A stretch of DNA of 64,000 nucleotides, from positions 10,261,001 to 10,325,000 of the forward strand of contig NZ_CP082164.1 in NCBI RefSeq assembly GCF_023101685.1, written 5' to 3'. Made by a program: the position numbers and the translations under genes. Below, in pieces: positions 48,150 to 57,776 of the stretch (position 1 is the first letter of the stretch; every line of letters starts with the position of its first letter). This DNA comes from Bradyrhizobium sp. 186. GTDB taxonomy: Bacteria > Pseudomonadota > Alphaproteobacteria > Rhizobiales > Xanthobacteraceae. The notes under the pieces are model-generated. The model saw only the letters and a program-made list of their open reading frames with translations, searched no databases and was not told where the DNA came from.

Positions 48150-49238
48150 ATGGCTAACGTCACCCTCCGCAACGTCCGCAAGACCTATCCCGGCGGCTTC
48201 GAGGCGATCAAAGGCGTCGACGTCGATGTCGGCGATGGCCAGTTCTGCGTACTGGTTGGCCCTTCCGGCTGCGGCAAGTCGACGCTACTCCGCATGGTGG
48301 CGGGCCTGGAGACCGTCTCCGGCGGCGATATCGACATCGGCGGCCGCGTCGTCAACCAGGTCGAGCCCGCCGATCGCGACATCGCAATGGTGTTCCAGAA
48401 CTACGCGCTCTATCCGCATATGAGCGTCTTCAACAACATGGCCTACGGCCTGCGCAACCGCGGCATGGCGGAGGCCGAGGTCAAGACCCGCGTCGAGGAA
48501 GCGGCGCGCGTGCTCGAGCTCACGCCGATGCTGGAGCGCAAGCCGCGCCAGCTCTCCGGCGGCCAGCGCCAGCGCGTCGCCATGGGCCGCGCCATCGTAC
48601 GCCAGCCAAAAGTGTTTCTGTTCGACGAGCCGCTCTCCAATCTCGATGCCAAGCTGCGCATCGCGATGCGGGTCGAGATCCGCAAATTGCAGCGCCGGCT
48701 CAACACCACGTCGATCTACGTCACCCACGACCAGCTCGAGGCAATGACCCTCGCCGACGTTCTCGTCGTGATGAATGGCGGCCAGGTCGAGCAGGTCGGC
48801 AATCCGCTCGCAATCTACGAGAGGCCGGCGACAACCTTCGTCGCCTCCTTCATCGGCGCCCCGCCGATGAATTTGATGTCGACGCGCTCGGACGAGATCA
48901 AATCGCAGCTCGGCGACGGCGGTGCAGCCGAGGCCGGCATCCTCGGCATCCGCCCGGAAGATTTCGTCATCACCGACCAGACACCGGCCGGCGGCGTCGC
49001 GCTGCCGCTCACAGTGGAAGCCATCGAGCGCGTCGGCGCGGAGACCTTCATCTACGGCGCGCGTCAGCAGGACGAGCAGCGCATCGCCGCCAATCCCGGC
49101 GAGCTGCCGCCTGGCGAGATCATCGTCCGGATTCCCGGCTCCGAGGCGCCGCCGATCGGCCAAAAAATCCGTGTCGCGGCGGTGCGGGCGAAGCTGCACC
49201 TTTTCAGCGGTGACGGGCGGACTCGGATCGAGGCCTGA
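48150..49238 (+). CDS. ugpC: Glycerol-3-phosphate ABC transporter ATPase UgpC
   Basis: A 362-residue ATPase of the MalK/UgpC class. Walker [10 protein letters not shown] is near residue 37, then signature [15 protein letters not shown] and Walker [15 protein letters not shown]-terminal OB-fold regulatory (TOBE) region starts near 240 ([12 protein letters not shown]). It powers UgpAE. The start is the ATG at 48150; the frame upstream reads the palindrome. Last gene of the operon. Confidence 0.95.
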   Translation: MANVTLRNVRKTYPGGFEAIKGVDVDVGDGQFCVLVGPSGCGKSTLLRMVAGLETVSGGDIDIGGRVVNQVEPADRDIAMVFQNYALYPHMSVFNNMAYGLRNRGMAEAEVKTRVEEAARVLELTPMLERKPRQLSGGQRQRVAMGRAIVRQPKVFLFDEPLSNLDAKLRIAMRVEIRKLQRRLNTTSIYVTHDQLEAMTLADVLVVMNGGQVEQVGNPLAIYERPATTFVASFIGAPPMNLMSTRSDEIKSQLGDGGAAEAGILGIRPEDFVITDQTPAGGVALPLTVEAIERVGAETFIYGARQQDEQRIAANPGELPPGEIIVRIPGSEAPPIGQKIRVAAVRAKLHLFSGDGRTRIEA

Positions 49239-49269
49239 GGCTTTCGGAACCGCTTAAATAAAAAATATC

Positions 49270-49308
49270 GAAAACAACCCCATGCACAGTAGCCGGGGGT
49301 CTGTTTTC
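49270..49308 (+). repeat. Hairpin element downstream of ugpC
   Basis: GAAAACAACCCC pairs with GGGGTCTGTTTTC (small bulge) around CATGCACAGTAGCC-type loop sequence, which I recall as recurrent in Bradyrhizobium. It may terminate the ugp transcript; T-richness after the stem is modest. Confidence 0.5.
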
Positions 49309-49336
49309 ATTGAGATAAATCGCAAGGCAAACTCGG

Positions 49337-49430
49337 TCATGCCCGGGCTTGTCCCGGGCATCCACGTTCTTCGTGCCGAGCGAAGGTTCGTGGATGGCCG
49401 GGACAAGCCTGGTCAAGCCCGGCCACGACG
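49337..49430. repeat. Dispersed palindrome, family A (copy 3)
   Basis: GTCATGCCCGGGCTTGTCCC and GGGCATCCACG pair with CGTGGATGGCCGGGACAAG. The right end is extended by a partial duplication (CCTGGTCAAGCCCGGCC). Confidence 0.85.
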
Positions 49431-49504
49431 ATGTGGAAACGCCTGCGTGAAAGCAAGCCGCGTCAAATGCGGGAAATGACGGCTGTGCAGGGCCCCGCTA
49501 GGTG

Positions 49505-49533
49505 CTTGAACCGACACGGGGATATGCCCATAT
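49505..49533 (+). promoter_or_regulatory. Sigma-32 (RpoH)-type promoter of hsp20
   Basis: CTTGAA (49505-49510), a 16-base spacer, then CCCATAT (49527-49533). This fits the heat-shock consensus CTTGAA-N13-17-CCCCATNT with one mismatch. Transcription would start near 49540, about 60 bases before the hsp20 ATG. Confidence 0.65.
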
Positions 49534-49545
49534 TGCTGACCAAGG

Positions 49546-49594
49546 GGTGCCTCTACGGGCCCTGATGCACCAAAGTCGCTTCGAGAGGACTTTG
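49546..49594 (+). ncRNA. ROSE-type RNA thermometer in the hsp20 leader
   Basis: The 3' hairpin (49571-49594) pairs CAAAGTC with GACTTTG. Above that, UC-G-CU pairs with AGGA of the ribosome-binding site, leaving one bulged G. That is exactly the UYGCU anti-Shine-Dalgarno core with bulged G that defines ROSE elements of rhizobial small heat-shock genes. A second stem, GGTGC/GCACC (49546-49571), stands upstream. Heating would melt the hairpin and free AGAGGA for translation. The leader is short for a ROSE element (about 60 bases). Confidence 0.7.
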
Positions 49595-49600
49595 TAAACT

Positions 49601-50026
49601 ATGTCTCGTGTTCCCACGCTTTCCAGTCCGTTCCTTCTGGGCTTCGACGAGATTGAGCGCGTGCTTGATCGCGTCGTCAAAGGCGCCGACGGTTACCCTC
49701 CGTACAATATCGAGAGGTGCGAACGGTCGGACGGTGCACCCGAACGATTGCGCATCACCCTGGCGGTCGCTGGATTCACCCGCGACCAACTCGATGTAAC
49801 AATTGAGGAAAACCAGCTCGTGATCCGCGGGCGGCAGCAGGACGACAAGACCCGGCAATACATTCATCGCGGCATTGCCGCGCGCCACTTCCAGCGTACT
49901 TTCGTGCTGGCGGAGGGGATGCTGGTGCTGGGTGCGGATCTGAAGAACGGATTGCTGGCGATCGATCTTGCCCGGCCGGAACCGGAGAGGATCGTTAAGA
50001 CAATCGCTATCAATGAGCACGAATAA
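49601..50026 (+). CDS. Small heat-shock protein, Hsp20/IbpA-like
   Basis: A 141-residue alpha-crystallin-type chaperone. The crystallin domain spans about residues 33-128 (YNIERCERSDGAPERLRITLA, VIRGRQQ, then FQRTFVLAEGMLVLGADLKNGLL, as landmarks). It resembles class A (IbpA-like) rhizobial sHsps. It holds unfolding proteins during heat stress. Expression appears doubly controlled by a sigma-32 promoter and a ROSE thermometer. The DUF1150 gene follows 50 bases downstream, as is common. Confidence 0.93.
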   Translation: MSRVPTLSSPFLLGFDEIERVLDRVVKGADGYPPYNIERCERSDGAPERLRITLAVAGFTRDQLDVTIEENQLVIRGRQQDDKTRQYIHRGIAARHFQRTFVLAEGMLVLGADLKNGLLAIDLARPEPERIVKTIAINEHE

Positions 50027-50076
50027 TGGAACGAGTAGCGGACTCGACCGCTTAGTTTCCCAGAGGAGTCGAGACC

Positions 50077-50349
50077 ATGAGTGAAGGTCACGTTGCGTTC
50101 GAATACGAAGCCAAGAATGTCTCTCCGGAGACGCTGGCAACCCTCGGCGAAGGCCATATCGCCTATGTAAAGCAGATCCGCTCCGAGGATGTGCCGGGCC
50201 TGTTTCCGGAAGCGCCGAAGATCGCGCCGGGTTTAAAACTCTTCGCGCTCCATGCCGCCGACGGCACGCCGATCATGCTGACCGACAGCCGCGAAGCCGC
50301 GATCGCCAACGCCTGGAGCAACGAGCTGCAAGCGGTGAGCGTGCACTGA
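50077..50349 (+). CDS. DUF1150 family protein
   Basis: A 90-residue protein with LATLGEGHIAYVKQI and LFALHAADGTPIMLTDSREAAIANAW, the DUF1150 pattern. The family is found next to hsp20 genes in alphaproteobacteria, which suggests a role in the heat response, but none is proven. GAGGAG precedes the ATG. Co-transcribed with hsp20 and closed by a strong terminator. Confidence 0.92.
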   Translation: MSEGHVAFEYEAKNVSPETLATLGEGHIAYVKQIRSEDVPGLFPEAPKIAPGLKLFALHAADGTPIMLTDSREAAIANAWSNELQAVSVH

Positions 50350-50381
50350 GCACGCGCACGTCGCACGAATAGAATTTCAAG

Positions 50382-50416
50382 CGGGCATGCCTTCACACGA
50401 AGGCGTGCCCGTTTTG
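50382..50416 (+). terminator. Rho-independent terminator of hsp20-DUF1150
   Basis: A 12-base-pair stem CGGGCATGCCTT/AAGGCGTGCCCG (one wobble) with a six-base loop and then TTTTGCTTTT, 32 bases after the DUF1150 stop. Confidence 0.93.
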
Positions 50417-50468
50417 CTTTTGGAAGCGGCCGAAGTCGTACGGCTCCGACCTCGCCCCGTTGCCGGTC

Positions 50469-53400
50469 TCACCACCCGTAGCGCAGGATGCCCTTGCCGG
50501 CGTAGCTGCGCGTGACGTTCGAGAATTCACCCTCGAAGGTGGCAGCGAGCGCCAAACCGCTTGCGAACTTCACCTCCGCCGACGCGGTGGTCAGCGCCGT
50601 GTCGTGCGCCTGCGCCGCGCCGTTGACGACGAAGCTCGCGCCGGGCAGCGCCTGGAAGGTGGCGGCGATGTTGCGATCGGCGTTGAAGTCGTGGGCCCAA
50701 GCGGCGCGCGCCCGCAGCGTGACGATCGCGTCGTTGAGCGCGAACGACTTGTCGGTGCGCAGGCCGAGCTCGCTGCGGGTGTCGGTGACGCTCTTCGAAG
50801 CGTAGCTCAGAGCGAAGGTGTTGCTGCCGGTGATCGCCTGCTCCGCATAGGCCGGCAGGTCAAAGGTGGTGAACTGGGCTGCGGCGTAAGGCGTGACGCC
50901 GATGCCGCCGATCCACGGCGTGACCAAGCGATAGCCGCCTTCGAGCCGACCGGAATACGCGTTGGCGTTGAAGCGCGCCTGGAGATGATCGGCGCCTGCG
51001 ATGGTGACATTGCGATCGGTGGTGATGTCCTGCCAGCCATAGGCCAGCGCGCCCGTGACATAGGCCGCGCCGGCATTGTGGCGTACGAAGCCGCCGGCCT
51101 GGAACAGGTCGGAGCGGCCGGTGCCGCCGTTCGCCACCGAGAAATTGGTGCCGCCGCCGGCGAGCGCAAAGCCGGCCACCGTGTTGGGCGAGAACCAGTA
51201 GTCGGCTCCTGCCACAGCGCCGGCGATGCGGCTGGTGGCGGTGTTCGAACCGAGCGTTGCGTTGCCGTCGGTGGTCTGCGAACCGCCAAAACCTGCGGCC
51301 CATACGCTCCAGCGCGCCTCGAAGCCCTGCGGCGGCGCCTTGCGAGACATGGCGGCATAGGCGTCGCGCTCGGCACCCGTGCGCTTGCGGCCGGCATAAG
51401 CGAGCGCCTCGCTGCCGTCAGCGGCGTAGCCCGACGCGCCGTTGGACGAACGCGGATCGCCGCCCCCGGCCACGAACGGATCGGTCAAGAGACCCATGAA
51501 CATGTTCATGGCATTGAAGGTGGTCTGCTGCGTGCCGGTCGCGGTCTCGCCCGAGGCCTGCGTCAGCGCATTGAGCAGAGGCTGGCCCGAGAGCGCGAAC
51601 AGCGCATTGAAGCCGGCCGGCAGCGCGCCGCCACCGAACAGGCCATTGTCGATCCCCGCAGCGACGTTGCGCTGGTTGATGCTGGCATTGCCCGGCAGCG
51701 AGGACAGCAGCGAACCGGGATCGAGCGTCAGCAGCACGTCGTTGCCGACATAGCTCAGCCGCGCATTGCGGGCGAAGCTGGTCGCGGTGAGGAATTCGAC
51801 GCCGGAGAAGGTACCGATCACCGTGCCCGCCGTCATGATCGTGTAGGTCGTCGTCGCCGACAGCCGCGTCAGCGGATCGACTACGACCTTGCCATTGATG
51901 CCGGCGATGCCCGTGACGAGGGTCTTGTCGGAGGCGGCGCCGGACACCTGCACCAGATAGGTTGAGGCCGCGGTCATCGTCAGGCTCGCCGTCGTCAGCG
52001 TGCCGATCGAATTGCCCGGCGCCAGCGTGCCGCCGTTGATGGCGACGGCGCCGGCGATGCCGCTGCCGCCGAGCGTGCCGCCGGCATTCACCGTCAGGCT
52101 GCCGGCCGAGGAGAGATCGCCGTTCACCGCCAGCGTACCGCCGTTGACCGTGACCGGCCCCGCATAGGTGGACGTGCCCGTGAGCGACCAGATGGACGAT
52201 CCGGTCTTGTCGAGCAGCGCCCAGCCGGCGCCGATCTGGCTGACGTCGAAGCTGTTGCTTCCGGCGCCGGCGAAGCGGAAAGTGTCCGTGCCGCTGCCGA
52301 CCGCCCGGCCCGTGAGCGTCGCGGCCGGCCCGGTCATGACAAAGAGGTTGTTGGCGCCGCCGAGGTTCACCGCGCTGCCGCCGGTGCCGGTGATGCTGCC
52401 GGCATTCGTCACCGTGGTGCTGCCGAGTACCGTCACCAGTCCGGTATCGCCAATGATCGCGCCGCTGTTCGTGACCGCATTGGTGGCGTTACCACTAACT
52501 CCCACGCCGAAGGTGGTCGTGCCTTGCACAGTGGCGCCAGCGCCGACCGAGACATTCACGTTACCGGTGCCACCCGTGGCCGCTATGACACCGACGAGAT
52601 TCGCGGTGACGTTGCCGTTCACAACGACGGTGACATCGCTGGTATTGGCGCCGCTGAAGATGCGCGCATCGACGCCCTGATCCGCCCCGCTGATCGTGCC
52701 GGCGGTGGTGACGTTGATTGCGCCGGCATTCGCGGCGGCCGTGACACCAGTTCCGCCGGACAAGGTAATCGAGCTGCCTGCGTTCGTATTGATTGAAACC
52801 GCGTCACCACCCACTGCAAGCAACCCGGTCGTGCTGGCGAAGATCGCCCCGCCGGTTTGGGATAGATGAGCATTTCCACCGCCTGCGATGATTTGAATGC
52901 CGGCTCCGAACATTGCACCGGCGCTGCCGATATTGGCGTTCGACGTGACGTTGACATCACCGCCAGTCGATTGCGCACCGATGCCGAAAGTGGTGTTGGG
53001 GCACCGCTGGCATTGGCGATCGTCGTGTTGCCGGTCAGCGTGGCTGAGACGTTTCCGCTGCCATTGATCAGGGACAAGCCGCCCCCGGCGGCGCCTGTTG
53101 CCGTCAGGCTGCCGCCATTCAGGAAGACGTCGGTCGCGCCGGCACCCGATTGAGCGACCAGCGCGGAGCTGCCGGAAAAGTTTGCCGCAACGGGCGCGCC
53201 ACTCGTGCCGACCGTGATGGAGCCGGCGCCAGTTACCATGATGACGAGGCCGCCGACGCCTGCGGTGGTGCCGCTGACGCTGCCATTGCCGAAATAGGTG
53301 ATGTTTCCAGCATTGGAGGCGAGCTTGAGCCCGTCGCCTGGCCCCAGCACTGCGCCGTTGTTGGTGAAGGTGATGGGAGCACCGAGTTCGGCCGCGACGA

Positions 53401-53698
53401 TCCAGAGCCCCTGTCCGCTGACCGCCTGGCCGGCATTGACCCCGGCGGTCACGGCGCCGCCAGTGTTGAACACCTGACTGTAGTCGTTCGACGTCGTCAA
53501 TGCCGCATCAAAGTTCCCCGTGGCGGTTGTCACCGTCGTGTCGCAGGAGACGACGTTCGGTGACGCCGAGACGGCGCACGATGCGAGGGCGCGGTCGGAA
53601 TGGCCCGCGACGCCAAGTGCCAGGACGCCGGTGAAGGCCGTGCTGAGGAGCAGGACGCGCCTGAGCGTCGGCCGCGATTGTTGAAACTGATGCTGCAT
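50469..53698 (-). CDS. Autotransporter outer-membrane protein, apparent single-base frameshift
   Basis: A type V secretion protein, 1,076 residues if one base is restored. The signal peptide (RRVLLLSTAFTGVLALGVAG, then DRALAS) starts at 53698. A Gly/Ser/Thr/Asn-rich beta-helix passenger follows, then a PATR-like segment (GGTLAVNGDLSSAGSL), and a C-terminal autotransporter barrel of about 280 residues. The barrel runs from WSVWAAGFGGSQ and ends GKGILRYGW. The reading frame breaks at a C4 run on the coding strand (plus-strand GGGG at 52998-53001): before it NASGA, after it NTTFGIGAQS. The total of 3,230 bases is one short of a multiple of three. As written, the first ORF ends at 52619 and the second has a start only at 52913 without a signal peptide. 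Confidence 0.85.
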
Positions 53699-53778
53699 TG
53701 CCCCGCCTGGCTTGTGGCCTCTTCGCGGGCCACGCTCTAGAATTGAAACTTGCCGAACCCAGATCGCCGCGCGACGCG

Positions 53779-54438
<660 letters not shown>

Positions 54439-54662
54439 TGGGCATTTCCTTCTGTCGTCTTCCGGTGCGGCCATGGCGCACGAAGATCTCGTGGCGACCT
54501 CGCTTGTCTCAGTTGAGACTGAGACGATGCGTCGCACCTGCTTGATTTTGCAGCCGGAATCCGGCCAGGCTAGATAACCTTGAGATTGTGGTCGTTGATA
54601 TCTGCGCCCCGCGATGGCGAAAGTCATGGCATCGTTCTGAAAAAGTTCTTAAGCACCGCGCC

Positions 54663-56252
54663 ATGGCCACGAGTTACATCATCGGTCCGTTCCGACTTGA
54701 TGCAGACGCCGCGATCCTGTTCCGCGGCAGCTCTCCCGTCGCGCTTGGCCAGCGCGCGATCGCGGTGCTGCGCGCGCTCGTGGAGCGCCCGGGGAACCCG
54801 GTCTCCAAGGACGCTCTGATCAAGTCAGCGTGGGGCGGCCTGATCGTCGAGGAGAGCAATCTGCCGGTCCAGATCGCGGCGCTGCGCCGGGCGTTCGGCA
54901 AAGAGCCTGGCGGCGAACGATGGATCGAGACCTTGCCCAAATACGGCTACCGGTTTGCCGGCCCGTTGAGCTCCGGTACGCAGCATTCCGTCACAACGGA
55001 GCCACCGGCTCCGGATGCGGTTGCGGCGAGCGAAACGCCTCCGCTTCCAGTTCAACCAGCGGTCGCGGTGCTGCCGTTTCAGAACATGAGCGGCGACCCG
55101 CAACAGGAATATTTCGCCGACGGCGTCGTCGAGGAAATCATCACGACGCTGTCGCGCTTTCGCTCCCTGTTCGTCATCGCGCGCAATTCCAGCTTCACCT
55201 ACAAAGGCCGCTCCGTTGACGTGAAGCAGATCGGCCGCGAACTCGGCGTTAGCTTCGTCCTCGAAGGCAGCGTTCGCAAATCGGCCGACCGCGTCCGCAT
55301 CACCGCGCAGCTGATCGATGCGTCGACCGGCGCGCATCTGTGGGCAGACCGGTTCGACGGCGCGCTTGAGGACGTCTTCGATTTGCAGGACCGGATCGCC
55401 CGGCAGGTAGTGGGGTTGCTGGTGCCGAAGCTCGAGCACTCCGCGATCGAGCGCGCCAAGCGCAAGCCGACCGAAAGCCTGGGCGCGTACGAGTATTATC
55501 TGCGCGGCACCGCGGCGATCTACCGCTTCACCATCCGCGAGGCCAATGTCGAGGCCTTGCGGCTGTTCAAGCGTGCCATCGAGCTCGATCCGGAGTTCGC
55601 TGCCGCCTACGGCATGGCCGCCTATTGCTACGTCAAGGACAGAACCAACCGATGGCCGACCGACGATCTCGCGCGGGACATTGCCGAGACCGACCGGCTG
55701 GCGCGGAATGCAATTCGCCTCGGCAGCGACGACGCACTCGCGCTGGCAACCAGTGCCGGAGCACTGGCCTATGTCGTCCGCGATCTCGACGCCGGCGCCG
55801 CGTGCATCGACCAGGCGCTTCAGGTCAATCCCAATTTGATGTGGGCGTCTTATTTCGCCGGCTTCATCAAGAGCTGGATGGGCGAGCCTGAAGCGGCCGT
55901 TGCACACCTGATGTACGCGATGCGCCTCAGCCCGGTCGATCCGCTGATGCCGCTGATGCAGGCGGCGACGGCACACGCTCACTTCTTCGCCGGCCGCTAC
56001 GACGAAGCCTCATCCTGGGCCAAGGCGGCCCTGCGCGGCACGCCAAAACTGTTGCCGGCATTGCGCATCGGCGCCTCGGCGGATGCATTCGCCGGCCAGC
56101 TCGAGCCAGCGCAAAAGACGGTGGCCCGGCTGCTCCAGATCAATCCCGACGAGCGCGTGTCCAACTTGGAGGCCATCTACGGTCCCTACCGGCGTCCGGA
56201 CGATGCTTGGCGATATGGCGAAGGACTGCGGCGCGCGGGACTGCCGGAGTGA
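54663..56252 (+). CDS. Winged-helix (CadC/OmpR-type) regulator with adenylate-cyclase-associated and TPR regions
   Basis: A 529-residue protein. An OmpR-type DNA-binding domain covers about residues 1-95 (VLRALVERPGNPVSKDALI, LPKYGYRFAGP). Next comes a TolB-N-like segment (VAVLPFQNMSGDPQQEYFADG) found in many cyclase-linked regulators, then tetratricopeptide-like repeats (about 260-500). No membrane helix is seen, unlike CadC. It may sense a ligand through the TPR part. It is divergent from the peroxiredoxin gene, a possible target. The ATG at 54663 begins the conserved domain. Confidence 0.85.
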   Translation: MATSYIIGPFRLDADAAILFRGSSPVALGQRAIAVLRALVERPGNPVSKDALIKSAWGGLIVEESNLPVQIAALRRAFGKEPGGERWIETLPKYGYRFAGPLSSGTQHSVTTEPPAPDAVAASETPPLPVQPAVAVLPFQNMSGDPQQEYFADGVVEEIITTLSRFRSLFVIARNSSFTYKGRSVDVKQIGRELGVSFVLEGSVRKSADRVRITAQLIDASTGAHLWADRFDGALEDVFDLQDRIARQVVGLLVPKLEHSAIERAKRKPTESLGAYEYYLRGTAAIYRFTIREANVEALRLFKRAIELDPEFAAAYGMAAYCYVKDRTNRWPTDDLARDIAETDRLARNAIRLGSDDALALATSAGALAYVVRDLDAGAACIDQALQVNPNLMWASYFAGFIKSWMGEPEAAVAHLMYAMRLSPVDPLMPLMQAATAHAHFFAGRYDEASSWAKAALRGTPKLLPALRIGASADAFAGQLEPAQKTVARLLQINPDERVSNLEAIYGPYRRPDDAWRYGEGLRRAGLPE

Positions 56253-56321
56253 TAGAGGCAAGCGGATGCCGCGAATGATCCGCCAAGCCTGCGGCGCAGC
56301 GGGCGACGCGGAAAGCCGAAA

Positions 56322-56783
56322 TTACGCCGCCGTCGCGGGCGGCAGCGCCAGCACCGAATAGATCGCCTGGGCGTCGCGCGAGGCGCGGAGCTTCTTGGCG
56401 AGGTCCTGGTCGCGCAGCAGGCGGGCGATACGTGCCAGCGCCTTGAGATGGTCGGCGCCGGCGCCTTCCGGCGCGAGCAGCAGGAAGACCAGATCGACCG
56501 GCTGGCCGTCCATCGACTCGAAATCGATCGGGCGATCGAGCCGCGCGAACAGGCCAAAAATCTTTTCCAGCTTGGGCAGCTTGCCGTGGGGAATGGCTAC
56601 GCCGTAGCCGACAGCGGTGGTGCCGAGCTTCTCCCGTTGCAACAGCACCTCGAAGACCGCGCGCTCGTTCTGCCCGGTCAGCTCGGCAGCCTTGGCTGCC
56701 AGTTCCTGGAGCGCCTGCTTCTTGCTGTTGACCTTCAATGCCGGGAGAATCGCCTCGGGCGCGACCAGATCGGTAATCGGCAT
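56322..56783 (-). CDS. ptsN: Nitrogen-PTS EIIA component PtsN
   Basis: A 153-residue EIIA-Ntr protein. The phosphorylated histidine is His66 in GVAIPHGKLP. DFESMDGQPVDLVFLLLAP and DHLKALARIARLLRD are family landmarks. PtsN is phosphorylated by EI-Ntr and NPr and tunes potassium, phosphate and nitrogen responses. It lies downstream of hpf and rpoN on the same strand, the standard cluster order. Intact. Confidence 0.96.
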   Translation of the reverse strand: MPITDLVAPEAILPALKVNSKKQALQELAAKAAELTGQNERAVFEVLLQREKLGTTAVGYGVAIPHGKLPKLEKIFGLFARLDRPIDFESMDGQPVDLVFLLLAPEGAGADHLKALARIARLLRDQDLAKKLRASRDAQAIYSVLALPPATAA

Positions 56784-57007
56784 GAAAGTTTTCCGAGGTG
56801 AATTAAACCGTCAGGTTCCGAATTGGCTAGCTTGGCGAGAGCCGAGCCGGGCCGGCGTCAAGAAGGTGAAGCAGGAGGCGGACTTAGCCCCGGTCCTGAT
56901 GTGGGGCGCTTCTACTCCAACGCAATCCCGGTGCCAACTCCCGCGTGCGGCTTTGCCCCGGTCATTGTTAAGGGCGGCGGGGCGGCCCAAGGCGTCACCC
57001 AAAGCCA

Positions 57008-57604
57008 TCAGGCCTTGTCGCCCGGCTTGCCCGCCGGCGGGTCGACCCAGCCGACATTGCCGTCCGCCCGGCGGTAAATGATGTTCACCCGGCCGCTCGA
57101 ACCGTGCTGGAATACCAGGCAGGGGGCCCCGCTCAGGTCGAGTTCCATGACGGCCTCGCTGACTGAGAGCGGTTTCAGCGAGGTCGTTGCCTCTGCGATG
57201 ATGACGGGGCTGTAGCCGGTGACCTCGTCCTCACCCTCGGATGGCGCCTCCAGGACGTAGCTCGTGGCATCCAGCGCGGCGAGCGCCGCGGCGACGTGCG
57301 TTTTGCGGGCGGAGCGGTCCTTGAGCCGGCTCTTGTAGCGTCGCAGCCGCTTCTCGATCATCAGCAGCGCCTGGTCGGCGCTGGCATAGGCGTCCGGGGC
57401 GTTCGAATCGGCCTCCAGCGTAATTCCCGAATCGAGATGCAGCGCACAGTCGGTGCGGAAGCCGAACCCGTCCTTGCTCAGCGTGATGTGGCCGGAATAG
57501 TTGCCGTCGAAGTATTTGCGCAAGACCTCGTCGGTTCGCCCGGCAACGCGGCCGCGCAGGGCCTCGCCGACGCTGATGCTCTTTCCCGAAATCCGGAGGG
57601 TCAT
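57008..57604 (-). CDS. hpf: Long-form ribosome hibernation promoting factor
   Basis: A 198-residue HPF. The N-terminal ribosome-binding domain (LRISGKSISVGEALRGRV, HITLSKDGFGFRTD) is followed by a linker. The C-terminal dimerisation domain (LKPLSVSEAVMELDLSG, VFQHGSSGRVNIIYRR) marks the long form that makes 100S ribosome dimers. GAGG precedes the ATG at 57604; the open frame upstream covers a palindrome. It stands between rpoN and ptsN. Confidence 0.95.
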   Translation of the reverse strand: MTLRISGKSISVGEALRGRVAGRTDEVLRKYFDGNYSGHITLSKDGFGFRTDCALHLDSGITLEADSNAPDAYASADQALLMIEKRLRRYKSRLKDRSARKTHVAAALAALDATSYVLEAPSEGEDEVTGYSPVIIAEATTSLKPLSVSEAVMELDLSGAPCLVFQHGSSGRVNIIYRRADGNVGWVDPPAGKPGDKA

Positions 57605-57670
57605 GTGATGCCTCGCTTGGTTGAGGGCCCAAGGCGCGGTTGAGGGTCGTCGCGCCTTAGGTTCTTGTCT

Positions 57671-57719
57671 GCGCATGATCTGTCCGGAAAACCGCCGCAC
57701 AGTTTTCCGGATCATGCGC
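57671..57719. repeat. Dispersed palindrome, family I
   Basis: GCGCATGATC and CCGGAAAAC pair with GTTTTCCGG and GATCATGCGC around CGCCGCACA. I recall this sequence as very common in Bradyrhizobium and Rhodopseudomonas genomes. It sits between rpoN and hpf. Confidence 0.85.
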
Positions 57720-57776
57720 CCGCATGGATCGGTCGCGATGGAACATTGAGAGTAGCGCGATTTGGCGCCAGCGCAA

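Noticed and set aside
52990..53010. Programmed ribosomal frameshifting in the autotransporter
   Set aside because: There is no classical slippery heptamer with a downstream stimulator evident. A missing base in a homopolymer explains the data more simply.
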